Assembly: GCA_021826655.1 (NCBI GenBank)
Contig: JAKAZC010000210.1
Span: 1 to 5,172 of the forward strand
Length of the DNA stretch: 5,172 nucleotides
Source of the DNA: Actinomycetes bacterium
GTDB lineage: Bacteria > Actinomycetota > Acidimicrobiia > Acidimicrobiales > RAAP-2
Direction: 5' to 3'
Shown here piece after piece: positions 1 to 5,172 of the stretch (position 1 is the stretch's first letter; each line of letters starts with the position of its first letter). Under the pieces are notes generated by a model, which saw only the letters and a program-made list of their open reading frames with translations, made no database searches and was not told the origin of the DNA. The position numbers and the translations under genes were made by a program.

Positions 1-1
1 G

Positions 2-1525
2 CTGCTGATCCGTCTCCTGAGCGCTCCGGGCTTCGACTGCTTCGGAGTCGGCGACGACGACCAGGTCCTGTACGGGTACGCGGGCGCGACGCCGGAGTAC
101 CTGGTGGACTACGACCGCTACTTCCCGGCGGCGGCGCACCACGGGTGCGAGGTGAACTACCGGTGCCCTCCGGCGGTGGTGCGATCGGCCGCGAACCTCC
201 TCTCGTACAACGGGCTGCGGGTGGACAAGGCCATCCGGCCGGTGTCCGGCCGTCCCGACAGGCCGGAGGCGCTGTCGGTGCGCAGCGCCCCGGGCGAGCG
301 GTTGGCGAGCCTGGCCGCCGCAGCCGTCTCGGGCTGGCGCGAGAACGGGGTCGACTGGTCCGACATGGCCGTGCTCGCCCGGGTGAACTCCGCCCTGCTG
401 CCCGTTCAGGTGGCCCTGAGCGAGGCGGGCATCCCCTGTTCGTCGACCCTCACCGCCGGGGTGCTCGCCCGGACCGGCGTGCGGACGGCCTTCGCCTACC
501 TGCGCATGGGGACCGAACCCGATCGGATCAGCCGCCGCGACGTCGAGGACACGATCCGCCGGCCGTCGCGAGGCATAGCGCCGAACGTGGCCAAGATGCT
601 GACGGACCGCCCACAGACGTCGGTGCGCGAGATCGCCCGCCTGGCGGACGCCCTGACGGGTCGGGACGGCCCCAAGCTCCACGCGTACGCGTCCGACATC
701 GCCCAGGTGGCCCGGGCCTGTGCGAAGGGGACCGCCGCGGCGCTCCGGGCGATCCGGGTCGACCTCGGGCTCGGCGACACCATGGACGTGCTCGACGCGT
801 CGCGGGACGAGCCGGACCGCTCCACGCACCACGACGACCTGATGGCACTCGAGTCGGTGGCGGCGTTCCATCCCGTCGCCAGGTCGTTCGAGTCGTGGCT
901 CACCGACGTGCTCGCCCGTCCCGGTCCCGACGGACCCTCCGTGCTCCTCTCCACCGTGCACCGGATAAAGGGGCGCGAATGGAGCAGGGTCGTGCTGTAC
1001 GGAGCCACGGCCGGGCTCTTCCCGCACCGGCTCGGCGACGACGTCGAAGGTGAGCGCCGCGTGTTCCACGTGGCGCTCACCAGGGCGACCGACGAGATCG
1101 TCGTGCTGGCCGACGCGGAGGCGCCGTCGTTCTTCCTCGACGAGCTCGACGGGACGCGCTCCCGGGTCCCGTCGGCCGGGGCCGCCGATCGATCGGGAGC
1201 GGCCGGGTACGGGCGCGACCGGGTTCCGGCGACGAGCGGGCGGGCCGGTGGGGGACGGGCCCGGACCGCGGCTGCGGCAGGCCCGGCAGAGGGGCAGGCG
1301 CCGGTGGAGGCGACGGAGGCCAGCACTGCGTTGCGCACGTGGCGGACCGACGTGGCCCGCCGCGAGGGGATGCCGGCCTACATCGTCCTCACCGACCGGC
1401 AGTTGGAGGGCATCGTGGCGGCAGCACCCGGCACCCTGGCCGAGCTCGCGGGCTGCAAGGGGATCGGACCGGCGAAGCTCGAGCGGTGGGGTGACGAGAT
1501 CCTCGCGGTGCTCCACACGCCGTAG
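2..1525 (+). CDS. uvrD2: UvrD2-like superfamily 1 DNA helicase with C-terminal HRDC domain (5' partial)
   Basis: This is the C-terminal 507 residues of an ATP-dependent 3'-5' DNA helicase of the UvrD/Rep/PcrA family, acting in DNA repair or replication in the cytoplasm. The frame is open to the left edge, so the start, Walker A and Walker B lie outside. Visible motifs by fragment residue are motif III (about 16-29, GDDDQ then YGYAGA), motif IV (NYR, 52-54), motif V (314-327, STVHRIKGREW) and motif VI (349-364, GERRVF then ALTRA). Motif VI carries the arginine finger region. The stretch between IV and V is domain 2B. After about residue 365 comes an Ala/Gly/Arg-rich linker of some 75 residues, then an HRDC domain (about 444-504) ending in a helix-hairpin-like GCKGIGPAKLE. 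HRDC on a UvrD helicase is typical of actinobacterial UvrD2. Unlike mycobacterial UvrD2, the protein stops three residues after the HRDC and shows no four-cysteine module. The family call is firm; the symbol is by resemblance. Confidence 0.9.
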   Translation: MLIRLLSAPGFDCFGVGDDDQVLYGYAGATPEYLVDYDRYFPAAAHHGCEVNYRCPPAVVRSAANLLSYNGLRVDKAIRPVSGRPDRPEALSVRSAPGERLASLAAAAVSGWRENGVDWSDMAVLARVNSALLPVQVALSEAGIPCSSTLTAGVLARTGVRTAFAYLRMGTEPDRISRRDVEDTIRRPSRGIAPNVAKMLTDRPQTSVREIARLADALTGRDGPKLHAYASDIAQVARACAKGTAAALRAIRVDLGLGDTMDVLDASRDEPDRSTHHDDLMALESVAAFHPVARSFESWLTDVLARPGPDGPSVLLSTVHRIKGREWSRVVLYGATAGLFPHRLGDDVEGERRVFHVALTRATDEIVVLADAEAPSFFLDELDGTRSRVPSAGAADRSGAAGYGRDRVPATSGRAGGGRARTAAAAGPAEGQAPVEATEASTALRTWRTDVARREGMPAYIVLTDRQLEGIVAAAPGTLAELAGCKGIGPAKLERWGDEILAVLHTP

Positions 1526-1581
1526 CCCCGATCGGCGGCCCGGCTCCTGCGGATCGACGGGCGCGAGGAGTCCATCCACGG

Positions 1582-2886
1582 TCACCGGTTCGAGGAGGTC
1601 ATCGCCCTCATGGCCGGAGTCGGCGACTGGCCGGCGACGGGGATCGACTGGGCGAACGTGAAGAAGTCGTCAGGGTCGTACCTGGCCTTCACTCGCTTCA
1701 GGCGGGGGAGGTTCGAGCCGTAGTACGCCTCCTGCCAGTTCTCGAGCGTCGGGTCGATGTAGTTCTGGTACGAGCCGGCGGTGTAGGGCGCCAGTGCCGA
1801 GTGGGTGTCGGCCAGCCAGGCCGTCCCGGCGGCGACGACGGAGGACGGCGCGCCGGCCGACCAGCTGAAGCTCTCCTGGATGCAGGCGAGCGCGCGCCGG
1901 TGGACGAACGCCGTGTCCGACGTGCCGATCCGTTCGATCGCACCGCCGTAGGCGTCGAGGACGAGGCCGCCGCCGACCTGGGGCACGTCCCGGTCCAGTG
2001 CCGAGACCGCGGCGACGACCTTGTCGACGCCGGCCGGAGGGAGGGCCGAGTCGATGAAGGAGGACTTTGCCGCGAAGGCCGAGCGTGACAGGATCCCCTG
2101 GGGGTTGCGCGACGGCAGCTGACATCGGTCGAGGGTGTCGCCCTCGCACCCGGCTTCGATGAACATGGCGCGGAGGTAGGTCTCGGGACCGACGAATTCG
2201 TCCGTCGGCGTCGAGCCGACGGAGGCGAGCAAGGGCCGCAGGGCCGCTGTGCAGGCGGTCGGCGTACCGGCGTACACGCCGGTCACCTTGGTGATCAGGC
2301 CGGACCCCGGTCCGGCGGCACCCTGCGAGAGGAATTGGCAGGTCGGGCACGAGCCGCCGGGCACGAGCCGCCCGGCGTTGCCCAGCGTGGCGTAGAGGTC
2401 GATCAGTTGCGCCCCCGCGCCGACCGTCGCGGAGGAGGGGGCGGGTGCGACCGCGTCGAGCCTCGAGACGTCGACGACCAGGCCACTCGTCGTCGAGTAG
2501 CCGCCGTAGCTGTGCCCTCCCGAGCGGGCCGCCACGTGGACGCCGTGCGCCCGCGCGAAGGTCACGCACCGCTGGACGTCGGCGGCAGTCTGGCAGTACG
2601 CGAGGGCCGCCGGCGCGACGGCGTCGAACCGCTCGTTGTAGAGGACCTTGTCGCTCCCGTACGAGGGATCCACCGGGAGGACGAGCGTGCCCGCGAGGCT
2701 CGAGCCGAGCGACGGCCAGTCGACGGGTCCGGGCTGCCGCGTCCCGGTGGCGGTCGTGCGGGACGCCGGGCGCCCGCCGGTCCCGCAGGCCGCGGCCGAA
2801 CCGAGGATCGAAGTGGTCCCGAGCGCGGCGCCGGCCAGGCCCGCCCCCCTCATGAACTGGCGACGGTCGACCCGTTCCCCGGTCAT
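1582..2886 (-). CDS. Tat-exported FAD-linked oxidase (berberine-bridge-like) with an internal in-frame deletion
   Basis: The 434-residue product belongs to the flavoprotein oxidases that oxidise alcohols, sugars or secondary metabolites with reduction of O2. The chosen ATG gives an N-terminus with a twin-arginine motif (DRRQFM, residues 7-12) and a hydrophobic Ala/Gly stretch, so Tat export is likely. The upstream in-frame start at 2976 adds 30 Arg/Ala-rich residues that would bury this signal. The Shine-Dalgarno site is weak. C34 follows AAA, a poor lipobox, so lipoprotein status is doubtful. The FAD domain begins normally, with RSGGHSYGG carrying the expected 8-alpha-linked His (H125) and PGGSC carrying the expected 6-S-linked Cys (C180). 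After residue 182 the sequence jumps straight to substrate-domain sequence (QFLSQG, then TGVYAGT). The glycine-rich second half of the FAD domain, roughly 100 residues, is absent. The C-terminal BBE segment (about 373-416, YQNYIDP through YDPDDFF to QSIP) is intact. It may be inactive, or the gap may be an assembly error. Confidence 0.85.
   Translation of the reverse strand: MTGERVDRRQFMRGAGLAGAALGTTSILGSAAACGTGGRPASRTTATGTRQPGPVDWPSLGSSLAGTLVLPVDPSYGSDKVLYNERFDAVAPAALAYCQTAADVQRCVTFARAHGVHVAARSGGHSYGGYSTTSGLVVDVSRLDAVAPAPSSATVGAGAQLIDLYATLGNAGRLVPGGSCPTCQFLSQGAAGPGSGLITKVTGVYAGTPTACTAALRPLLASVGSTPTDEFVGPETYLRAMFIEAGCEGDTLDRCQLPSRNPQGILSRSAFAAKSSFIDSALPPAGVDKVVAAVSALDRDVPQVGGGLVLDAYGGAIERIGTSDTAFVHRRALACIQESFSWSAGAPSSVVAAGTAWLADTHSALAPYTAGSYQNYIDPTLENWQEAYYGSNLPRLKRVKARYDPDDFFTFAQSIPVAGQSPTPAMRAMTSSNR
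2344..2371. repeat. Perfect 14-bp tandem duplication inside the FAD oxidase gene
   Basis: The plus-strand unit CGGGCACGAGCCGC occurs twice head to tail (2344-2357 and 2358-2371). It encodes part of the conserved R-L-V-P-G-G-S-C-P segment around the predicted flavin-linked cysteine. That peptide is normal for the family, so the repeat may be a codon coincidence. It ends 3 bp from the point at about 2340/2341 where the protein loses its second FAD half, so it could also have promoted slippage or misassembly. Confidence 0.6.
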
Positions 2887-3010
2887 CGTCCGGCGGCGCC
2901 CCGCCCGCCGCTCGCCCCCATGCGCGGCGATGCTACCGGCCGCTCCGCTCGCCGCCCGGCTCCGGCGTCGCGGCACCGAGCCCCGGCGTCCCGTCTACGG
3001 TGTGGCGCCG

Positions 3011-3020
3011 GGTGATCACC
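3011..3020. promoter_or_regulatory. Perfect 10-bp palindrome GGTGATCACC, candidate operator
   Basis: GGTGATCACC is self-complementary and lies about 10 bp after the possible -10 element of the SDR gene and 50 bp before its start codon, a position where a bound repressor could block transcription. Its GT...AC half-sites loosely recall GntR-family operators, although the FadR-type consensus has a GT-N3-AC core whereas this has GT-N4-AC. The GntR gene nearby makes it a candidate ligand site, by inference only. Confidence 0.3.
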
Positions 3021-3054
3021 GGAGTCCGCGAGGGCGGGCGGAGCTCGGCCGAAG

Positions 3055-3059
3055 GGAGG
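3055..3059 (+). promoter_or_regulatory. Shine-Dalgarno site that decides the SDR start
   Basis: GGAGG sits within GAAGGGAGGG. It is 10 nt before the ATG at 3070 but only 4 nt before the in-frame GTG at 3064, so the ATG is the better start; the two differ by two residues. Confidence 0.6.
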
Positions 3060-3069
3060 GCAGGTGTCG

Positions 3070-3987
3070 ATGACGGGGCCTACGGGGAGCAGCGGGTCGA
3101 GGCTGGCGGGGCGGGTCGCATTGGTGACGGGCGCCAGCCGGGGACTGGGGAGGGCCATCGCCGTGGCCTTTGCCCGTGAGGGCGCGGCGGTCGCCGTCAC
3201 GGCGCGCACGGAGGCGGTCTGGGACGACCGGCTTCCGGGGACCATCCACGACACGGTCGCCGAGATCGAGGGTGGCGGCGGCCGGGCGGTGGGGATCGCC
3301 GCCGACCTGAGTAGGGAGGGCGACGTCGAGCGCCTTGTGGAGGAGGCCCGGAACCGGTTGGGTCCGATCGACCTTCTGGTCAACAACGCCGCCCTGACCG
3401 TCCCCGGGCGGCCCCCGGTTCCCGGGGCCGCGGCCCCGGTCGCCGAAAGGGGACCGACCGCGGCGCGGGCCGGTGGCACGCGGACATCGGGCGGGTTCCT
3501 GCAATTCCCGCTGAAGGGCTACCGCCTCCACTTCGAGGTGGGGGTCTTCGCGGCGTACCGGCTGATGCAGCTGGTGCTCCCCGACATGATCGCGGCCGGG
3601 CGGGGGGCGATCGTCAACATCAGCTCGGTCGCCTCGGCGATCCCCGGCGAGGGCCCTTACGAGGACCCGGGCCGTCCGGCGGCCCCGGCCTACGGCGGGA
3701 ACAAGGCGGCGCTCGAGCACCTGACGAGGTCGGTGGCCCACGAGATGGCGGTCCACGGCATCGCGGTCAACGCGCTGTCGCCGTCGGAACCGGTGATCAC
3801 CCCGGGAAACCTGGTCGCGGCGGCCGGCACGACCGACTGGGCCAGTCCGGAGGATTTCGCCGAGGCGGCGGTGCGCCTGGCCCTCGCCACTCCCGACACG
3901 ATGACGGGTTGGATCGCCTGGAGCGAGGACGTCCTCCATCCCGAGCTCGGTCGCCGAGGGTGGCTCGGGGAGCGGCTCGGGGCGTAG
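3070..3987 (+). CDS. SDR family NAD(P)-dependent oxidoreductase with a low-complexity insertion
   Basis: A 305-residue Rossmann-fold short-chain dehydrogenase/reductase, expected to interconvert a hydroxyl and a carbonyl group using NAD(P)(H) in the cytoplasm; the substrate is unknown. The cofactor motif TGASRGLG is at residues 20-27. An Arg at the end of the second strand (TART, 44-47) hints at NADPH, weakly. The adenine-pocket Asp is in AADLS, NNAA is at 105-108, the catalytic Ser is in NISS (183-186), and YGGNK supplies the active-site Tyr208 and Lys212. The usual catalytic Asn of the alpha-4 helix (normally V-N-V/L) is replaced by Gly in FEVGV (155-159). Between NNAALT and FPLKGYR there are about 35 residues rich in Pro, Ala, Gly and Arg where I would expect about 8-10, which explains a length above the usual 250-280. 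The C-terminal part (PSEPVITPGN, then DWASPEDFAEAAVRLAL) is SDR-like. It is divergent from the FAD oxidase and convergent with the GntR gene. Confidence 0.9.
   Translation: MTGPTGSSGSRLAGRVALVTGASRGLGRAIAVAFAREGAAVAVTARTEAVWDDRLPGTIHDTVAEIEGGGGRAVGIAADLSREGDVERLVEEARNRLGPIDLLVNNAALTVPGRPPVPGAAAPVAERGPTAARAGGTRTSGGFLQFPLKGYRLHFEVGVFAAYRLMQLVLPDMIAAGRGAIVNISSVASAIPGEGPYEDPGRPAAPAYGGNKAALEHLTRSVAHEMAVHGIAVNALSPSEPVITPGNLVAAAGTTDWASPEDFAEAAVRLALATPDTMTGWIAWSEDVLHPELGRRGWLGERLGA
3422..3439. repeat. 18-bp perfect GC palindrome within the SDR insertion
   Basis: CCGGGGCCGCGGCCCCGG is fully self-complementary and consists only of G and C. It lies in the low-complexity insertion of the SDR gene and encodes part of its Pro/Gly/Ala run. 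As DNA or RNA it could form a hairpin or cruciform, and it is a plausible site for replication slippage or sequencing and assembly error. Confidence 0.7.
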
Positions 3988-4033
3988 GCGGGGGAGGGAC
4001 GAAGGGCGGGCTGCCCGGGGTCGCCGCCGAGAC

Positions 4034-4774
4034 CTACTCGGAGGGGCGGACCCCGGTCCGGCCCGCGATGGCGGGTGGGCCCGCCGTCACCGAGCCCCCT
4101 CCGGTCCGTGCCCCCGGCGGGACTCGGGCCAGGGTCCCCCGCGCGATCAGCTCGTCGACGACCAGATCGGCCATGAAGGAGGCCGTCTCCATCGCGTTGC
4201 AGCGGGCCGCCTCGGGTTCGCCGTTCTCGATGGCGAGCAGCTCGGCCTCGTAGTAGGGGAGGATGATCCTCGGGTACCGGTCCCACAGCAGTTGGAATGC
4301 CTCGGGAATGAAGGTCAGGAAGCTCTTGAGCAGGGCCCGCAGCCGAGGCCCGGCGACTCTGCGATTGACGAGGCGCTGGAACTCGAATCCGAGCTCGTCC
4401 CATTCCTCGGGATCCCCGGCCGCGCGCATCGCCTCGACCAGGGCGCGGAGATCCCGGATCAGCTGTGGGTCGTGGCGCGTCGCCGCCCGGGCCGCGGCCT
4501 CGCCGCTCAGCATGCCGAAGATCAGGAACTGCTCGCGCACCGTCTCGGCGTCGAACCGCTCGACGAACGCGCCGCGGTGGTATCGGATCCGGACGAGACC
4601 GTCCCGCTCCAACTGCACGAGCGCCTCCTGCACCGGCGCCCTGCTCAGGCCGAGCTCGGACGCCAGCTCGTTGCGGTCGATCCGGTGGCCGCTCCGCAGG
4701 TCACCGTCGAGGATCATGCGGACGATCGCCGCGGCAACGGCCTCGGCGTTCTTGGTCCCGTATCGCTTCGTCAC
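4034..4774 (-). CDS. GntR family transcriptional regulator, FCD-type effector domain
   Basis: A 246-residue DNA-binding regulator of the FadR (FCD) branch of GntR. Residues 8-74 form the winged helix-turn-helix. The recognition part is NELASELGLSRAPVQEALV (35-53), followed by the usual L-x-x-D/E-G-L-V and the wing YHRGAFV. Residues about 78-212 are the all-helical FCD ligand domain. Most FCD proteins bind a metal through D-x-x-x-H and two further histidines. Here the corresponding positions read G129, Q133, Y175 and about T197, and the only histidine after the wing is H101, so the metal site appears lost. A disordered Pro/Gly/Ala tail of about 30 residues follows. The GTG start has no spaced Shine-Dalgarno, but a good -10 element places the transcript start on the GTG itself. 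It is 46 bp tail-to-tail with the SDR and 71 bp downstream of purU. Targets are unknown; the adjacent SDR and oxidase are natural guesses. Confidence 0.9.
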   Translation of the reverse strand: MTKRYGTKNAEAVAAAIVRMILDGDLRSGHRIDRNELASELGLSRAPVQEALVQLERDGLVRIRYHRGAFVERFDAETVREQFLIFGMLSGEAAARAATRHDPQLIRDLRALVEAMRAAGDPEEWDELGFEFQRLVNRRVAGPRLRALLKSFLTFIPEAFQLLWDRYPRIILPYYEAELLAIENGEPEAARCNAMETASFMADLVVDELIARGTLARVPPGARTGGGSVTAGPPAIAGRTGVRPSE

Positions 4775-4786
4775 TCCGCGATTGTA
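4775..4786 (-). promoter_or_regulatory. Candidate -10 element for a leaderless GntR transcript
   Basis: On the minus strand TACAAT (4786 to 4781) matches the TANNNT -10 consensus and is followed by 6 nt (CGCGGA) before the GTG start at 4774. That spacing would put the transcription start at the start codon, giving a leaderless mRNA, which is common in Actinomycetota. It is one of the few AT-rich words in the surrounding GC-rich DNA. No clear -35 is seen. Confidence 0.45.
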
Positions 4787-4813
4787 AGACGGCCCGTACC
4801 GGGAAGGAGGGGC

Positions 4814-4845
4814 GGTCGGCGAACCACCGCGATGCGGCGCCGACC
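4814..4845 (-). terminator. Hairpin directly after the purU stop, possible terminator
   Basis: GGTCGGCG (4814-4821) pairs with CGCCGACC (4838-4845), an 8-bp perfect stem. Inside it CCGC (4827-4830) pairs with GCGG (4834-4837), extending the structure across a 5-nt bulge. On the minus strand it begins at the base after the purU TGA. There is no T-run afterwards, only a C/T-rich stretch, so it may be a weak terminator or an mRNA 3'-end stabiliser. It would help separate purU from the GntR promoter. Confidence 0.4.
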
Positions 4846-5172
4846 TCAGGCGAAGACGACGGTGCGGTTGGCGTTCACGAGCACCCGGTCCTGCAGGTGC
4901 AGGCGGAGCCCGCGGGCGAGCACCGATCGTTCGATGTCGCGCCCGATCCGCCGGAGGTCCTCGACCGTGTCGGCGTGGTCGATGCGCGCGGTGTCCTGCT
5001 CGATGATCGGCCCGGCGTCGAGCTCCGGGGTCACGTAGTGGCAGGTGGCGCCGATCAACTTCACCCCGCGCTCGTAGGCCTGGTGGTAGGGGCGGGCGCC
5101 GGCGAACGACGGCAGGAAGCTGTGGTGGATGTTGATGATGCGACCGGGGTAGCGGTCACAGACGCCGGCGGG
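4846..5172 (-). CDS. purU: Formyltetrahydrofolate deformylase PurU, C-terminal part (5' partial)
   Basis: The frame is open from the right edge and encodes the last 108 residues of PurU, which hydrolyses 10-formyltetrahydrofolate to formate and tetrahydrofolate. It balances one-carbon pools and can supply formate for purine synthesis. The fragment covers the C-terminal half of the formyltransferase-like catalytic domain. [13 protein letters not shown] carries the active-site Asn14 and His16, and [12 protein letters not shown] carries Asp52; the Asn-to-Asp spacing of 38 matches the Asn/His/Asp triad of Pur[13 protein letters not shown] and the end [12 protein letters not shown] are typical PurU sequence. 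The N-terminal ACT domain and the start lie beyond the edge; a GTG at 5064 is internal, not a start. The family is usually about 280-290 residues long. Confidence 0.93.
   Translation of the reverse strand, partial: PAGVCDRYPGRIINIHHSFLPSFAGARPYHQAYERGVKLIGATCHYVTPELDAGPIIEQDTARIDHADTVEDLRRIGRDIERSVLARGLRLHLQDRVLVNANRTVVFA

Larger units (their letters stand above)
2887..3069. promoter_or_regulatory. Divergent intergenic region between FAD oxidase and SDR genes
   Basis: This 183-bp gap holds the outward-facing promoters of both neighbours. Possible -10 elements fitting TANNNT are TAGCAT on the minus strand (2935 to 2930, towards the oxidase) and TACGGT on the plus strand (2996-3001, towards the SDR). 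Neither has a recognisable -35, and in such GC-rich DNA these assignments are weak. No small gene with a ribosome-binding site was seen. The palindrome and ribosome-binding site inside it are listed separately. Confidence 0.4.

Noticed and set aside
496..1338. Long open frame antisense to the helicase gene
   Set aside because: Its Ser/Arg/Ala-rich translation has no recognisable domain, and the plus strand holds an unambiguous helicase; it is a shadow frame from high GC content.
1526..1581. Terminator between the convergent helicase and oxidase genes
   Set aside because: Only a 5-bp pairing (CGATC with GATCG) with a long loop and no T-run was found; not enough to call.
2887..2976. N-terminal extension of the FAD oxidase to the upstream ATG at 2976
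   Set aside because: The added residues are Arg/Ala-rich and would move the twin-arginine motif about 38 residues from the N-terminus; the ATG at 2886 gives a standard Tat signal.
3016..3939. Roughly 300-codon open frame antisense to the SDR gene
   Set aside because: The product is Arg/Gly/Pro-rich with no motif, while the sense frame carries all the SDR motifs.
3988..4033. Terminator between the convergent SDR and GntR genes
   Set aside because: GGGC/GCCC gives only a 4-bp stem; the G-rich run makes such pairings expected by chance.
4292..5038. Plus-strand frame spanning the GntR and purU genes
   Set aside because: It crosses two well-supported minus-strand genes and their intergenic hairpin, and has no domain-like content.

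Overview
The window is very GC-rich DNA whose coding frames show the strong third-position G/C bias of a high-GC bacterium. A UvrD-type helicase with a C-terminal HRDC domain, resembling actinobacterial UvrD2, points to Actinomycetota. I cannot place it more finely, and an uncultured or metagenomic lineage is possible. Long open frames on the opposite strand of every gene are GC-driven shadows.

Layout, left to right: (1) the 3' part of a UvrD2-like DNA helicase on the plus strand, from motif III to the HRDC domain, cut by the left edge. (2) A convergent minus-strand gene for a Tat-exported FAD-linked oxidase of the berberine-bridge type. Both predicted flavin attachment residues are present, but roughly 100 residues of the FAD domain are missing in frame. 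(3) A 183-bp divergent intergenic region with a perfect 10-bp palindrome. (4) A plus-strand short-chain dehydrogenase/reductase (SDR) with a low-complexity insertion. (5) A convergent minus-strand GntR/FCD regulator, probably translated from a leaderless transcript, whose FCD domain lacks the usual metal-binding histidines. (6) The C-terminal third or so of purU (formyltetrahydrofolate deformylase), minus strand, cut by the right edge and followed by a hairpin.

How the genes work together: uvrD2 and purU are housekeeping genes (DNA repair; one-carbon and purine supply). The middle three (FAD oxidase, SDR, GntR regulator) could form a small redox module, with the regulator acting on the shared divergent promoter region. 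That link rests only on proximity and the palindrome. I found no RNA genes, CRISPR arrays, transposases, phage genes or toxin-antitoxin pairs, and no convincing previously undescribed system. The most unusual points are the gutted FAD domain of the oxidase, the SDR insertion and the altered FCD pocket.
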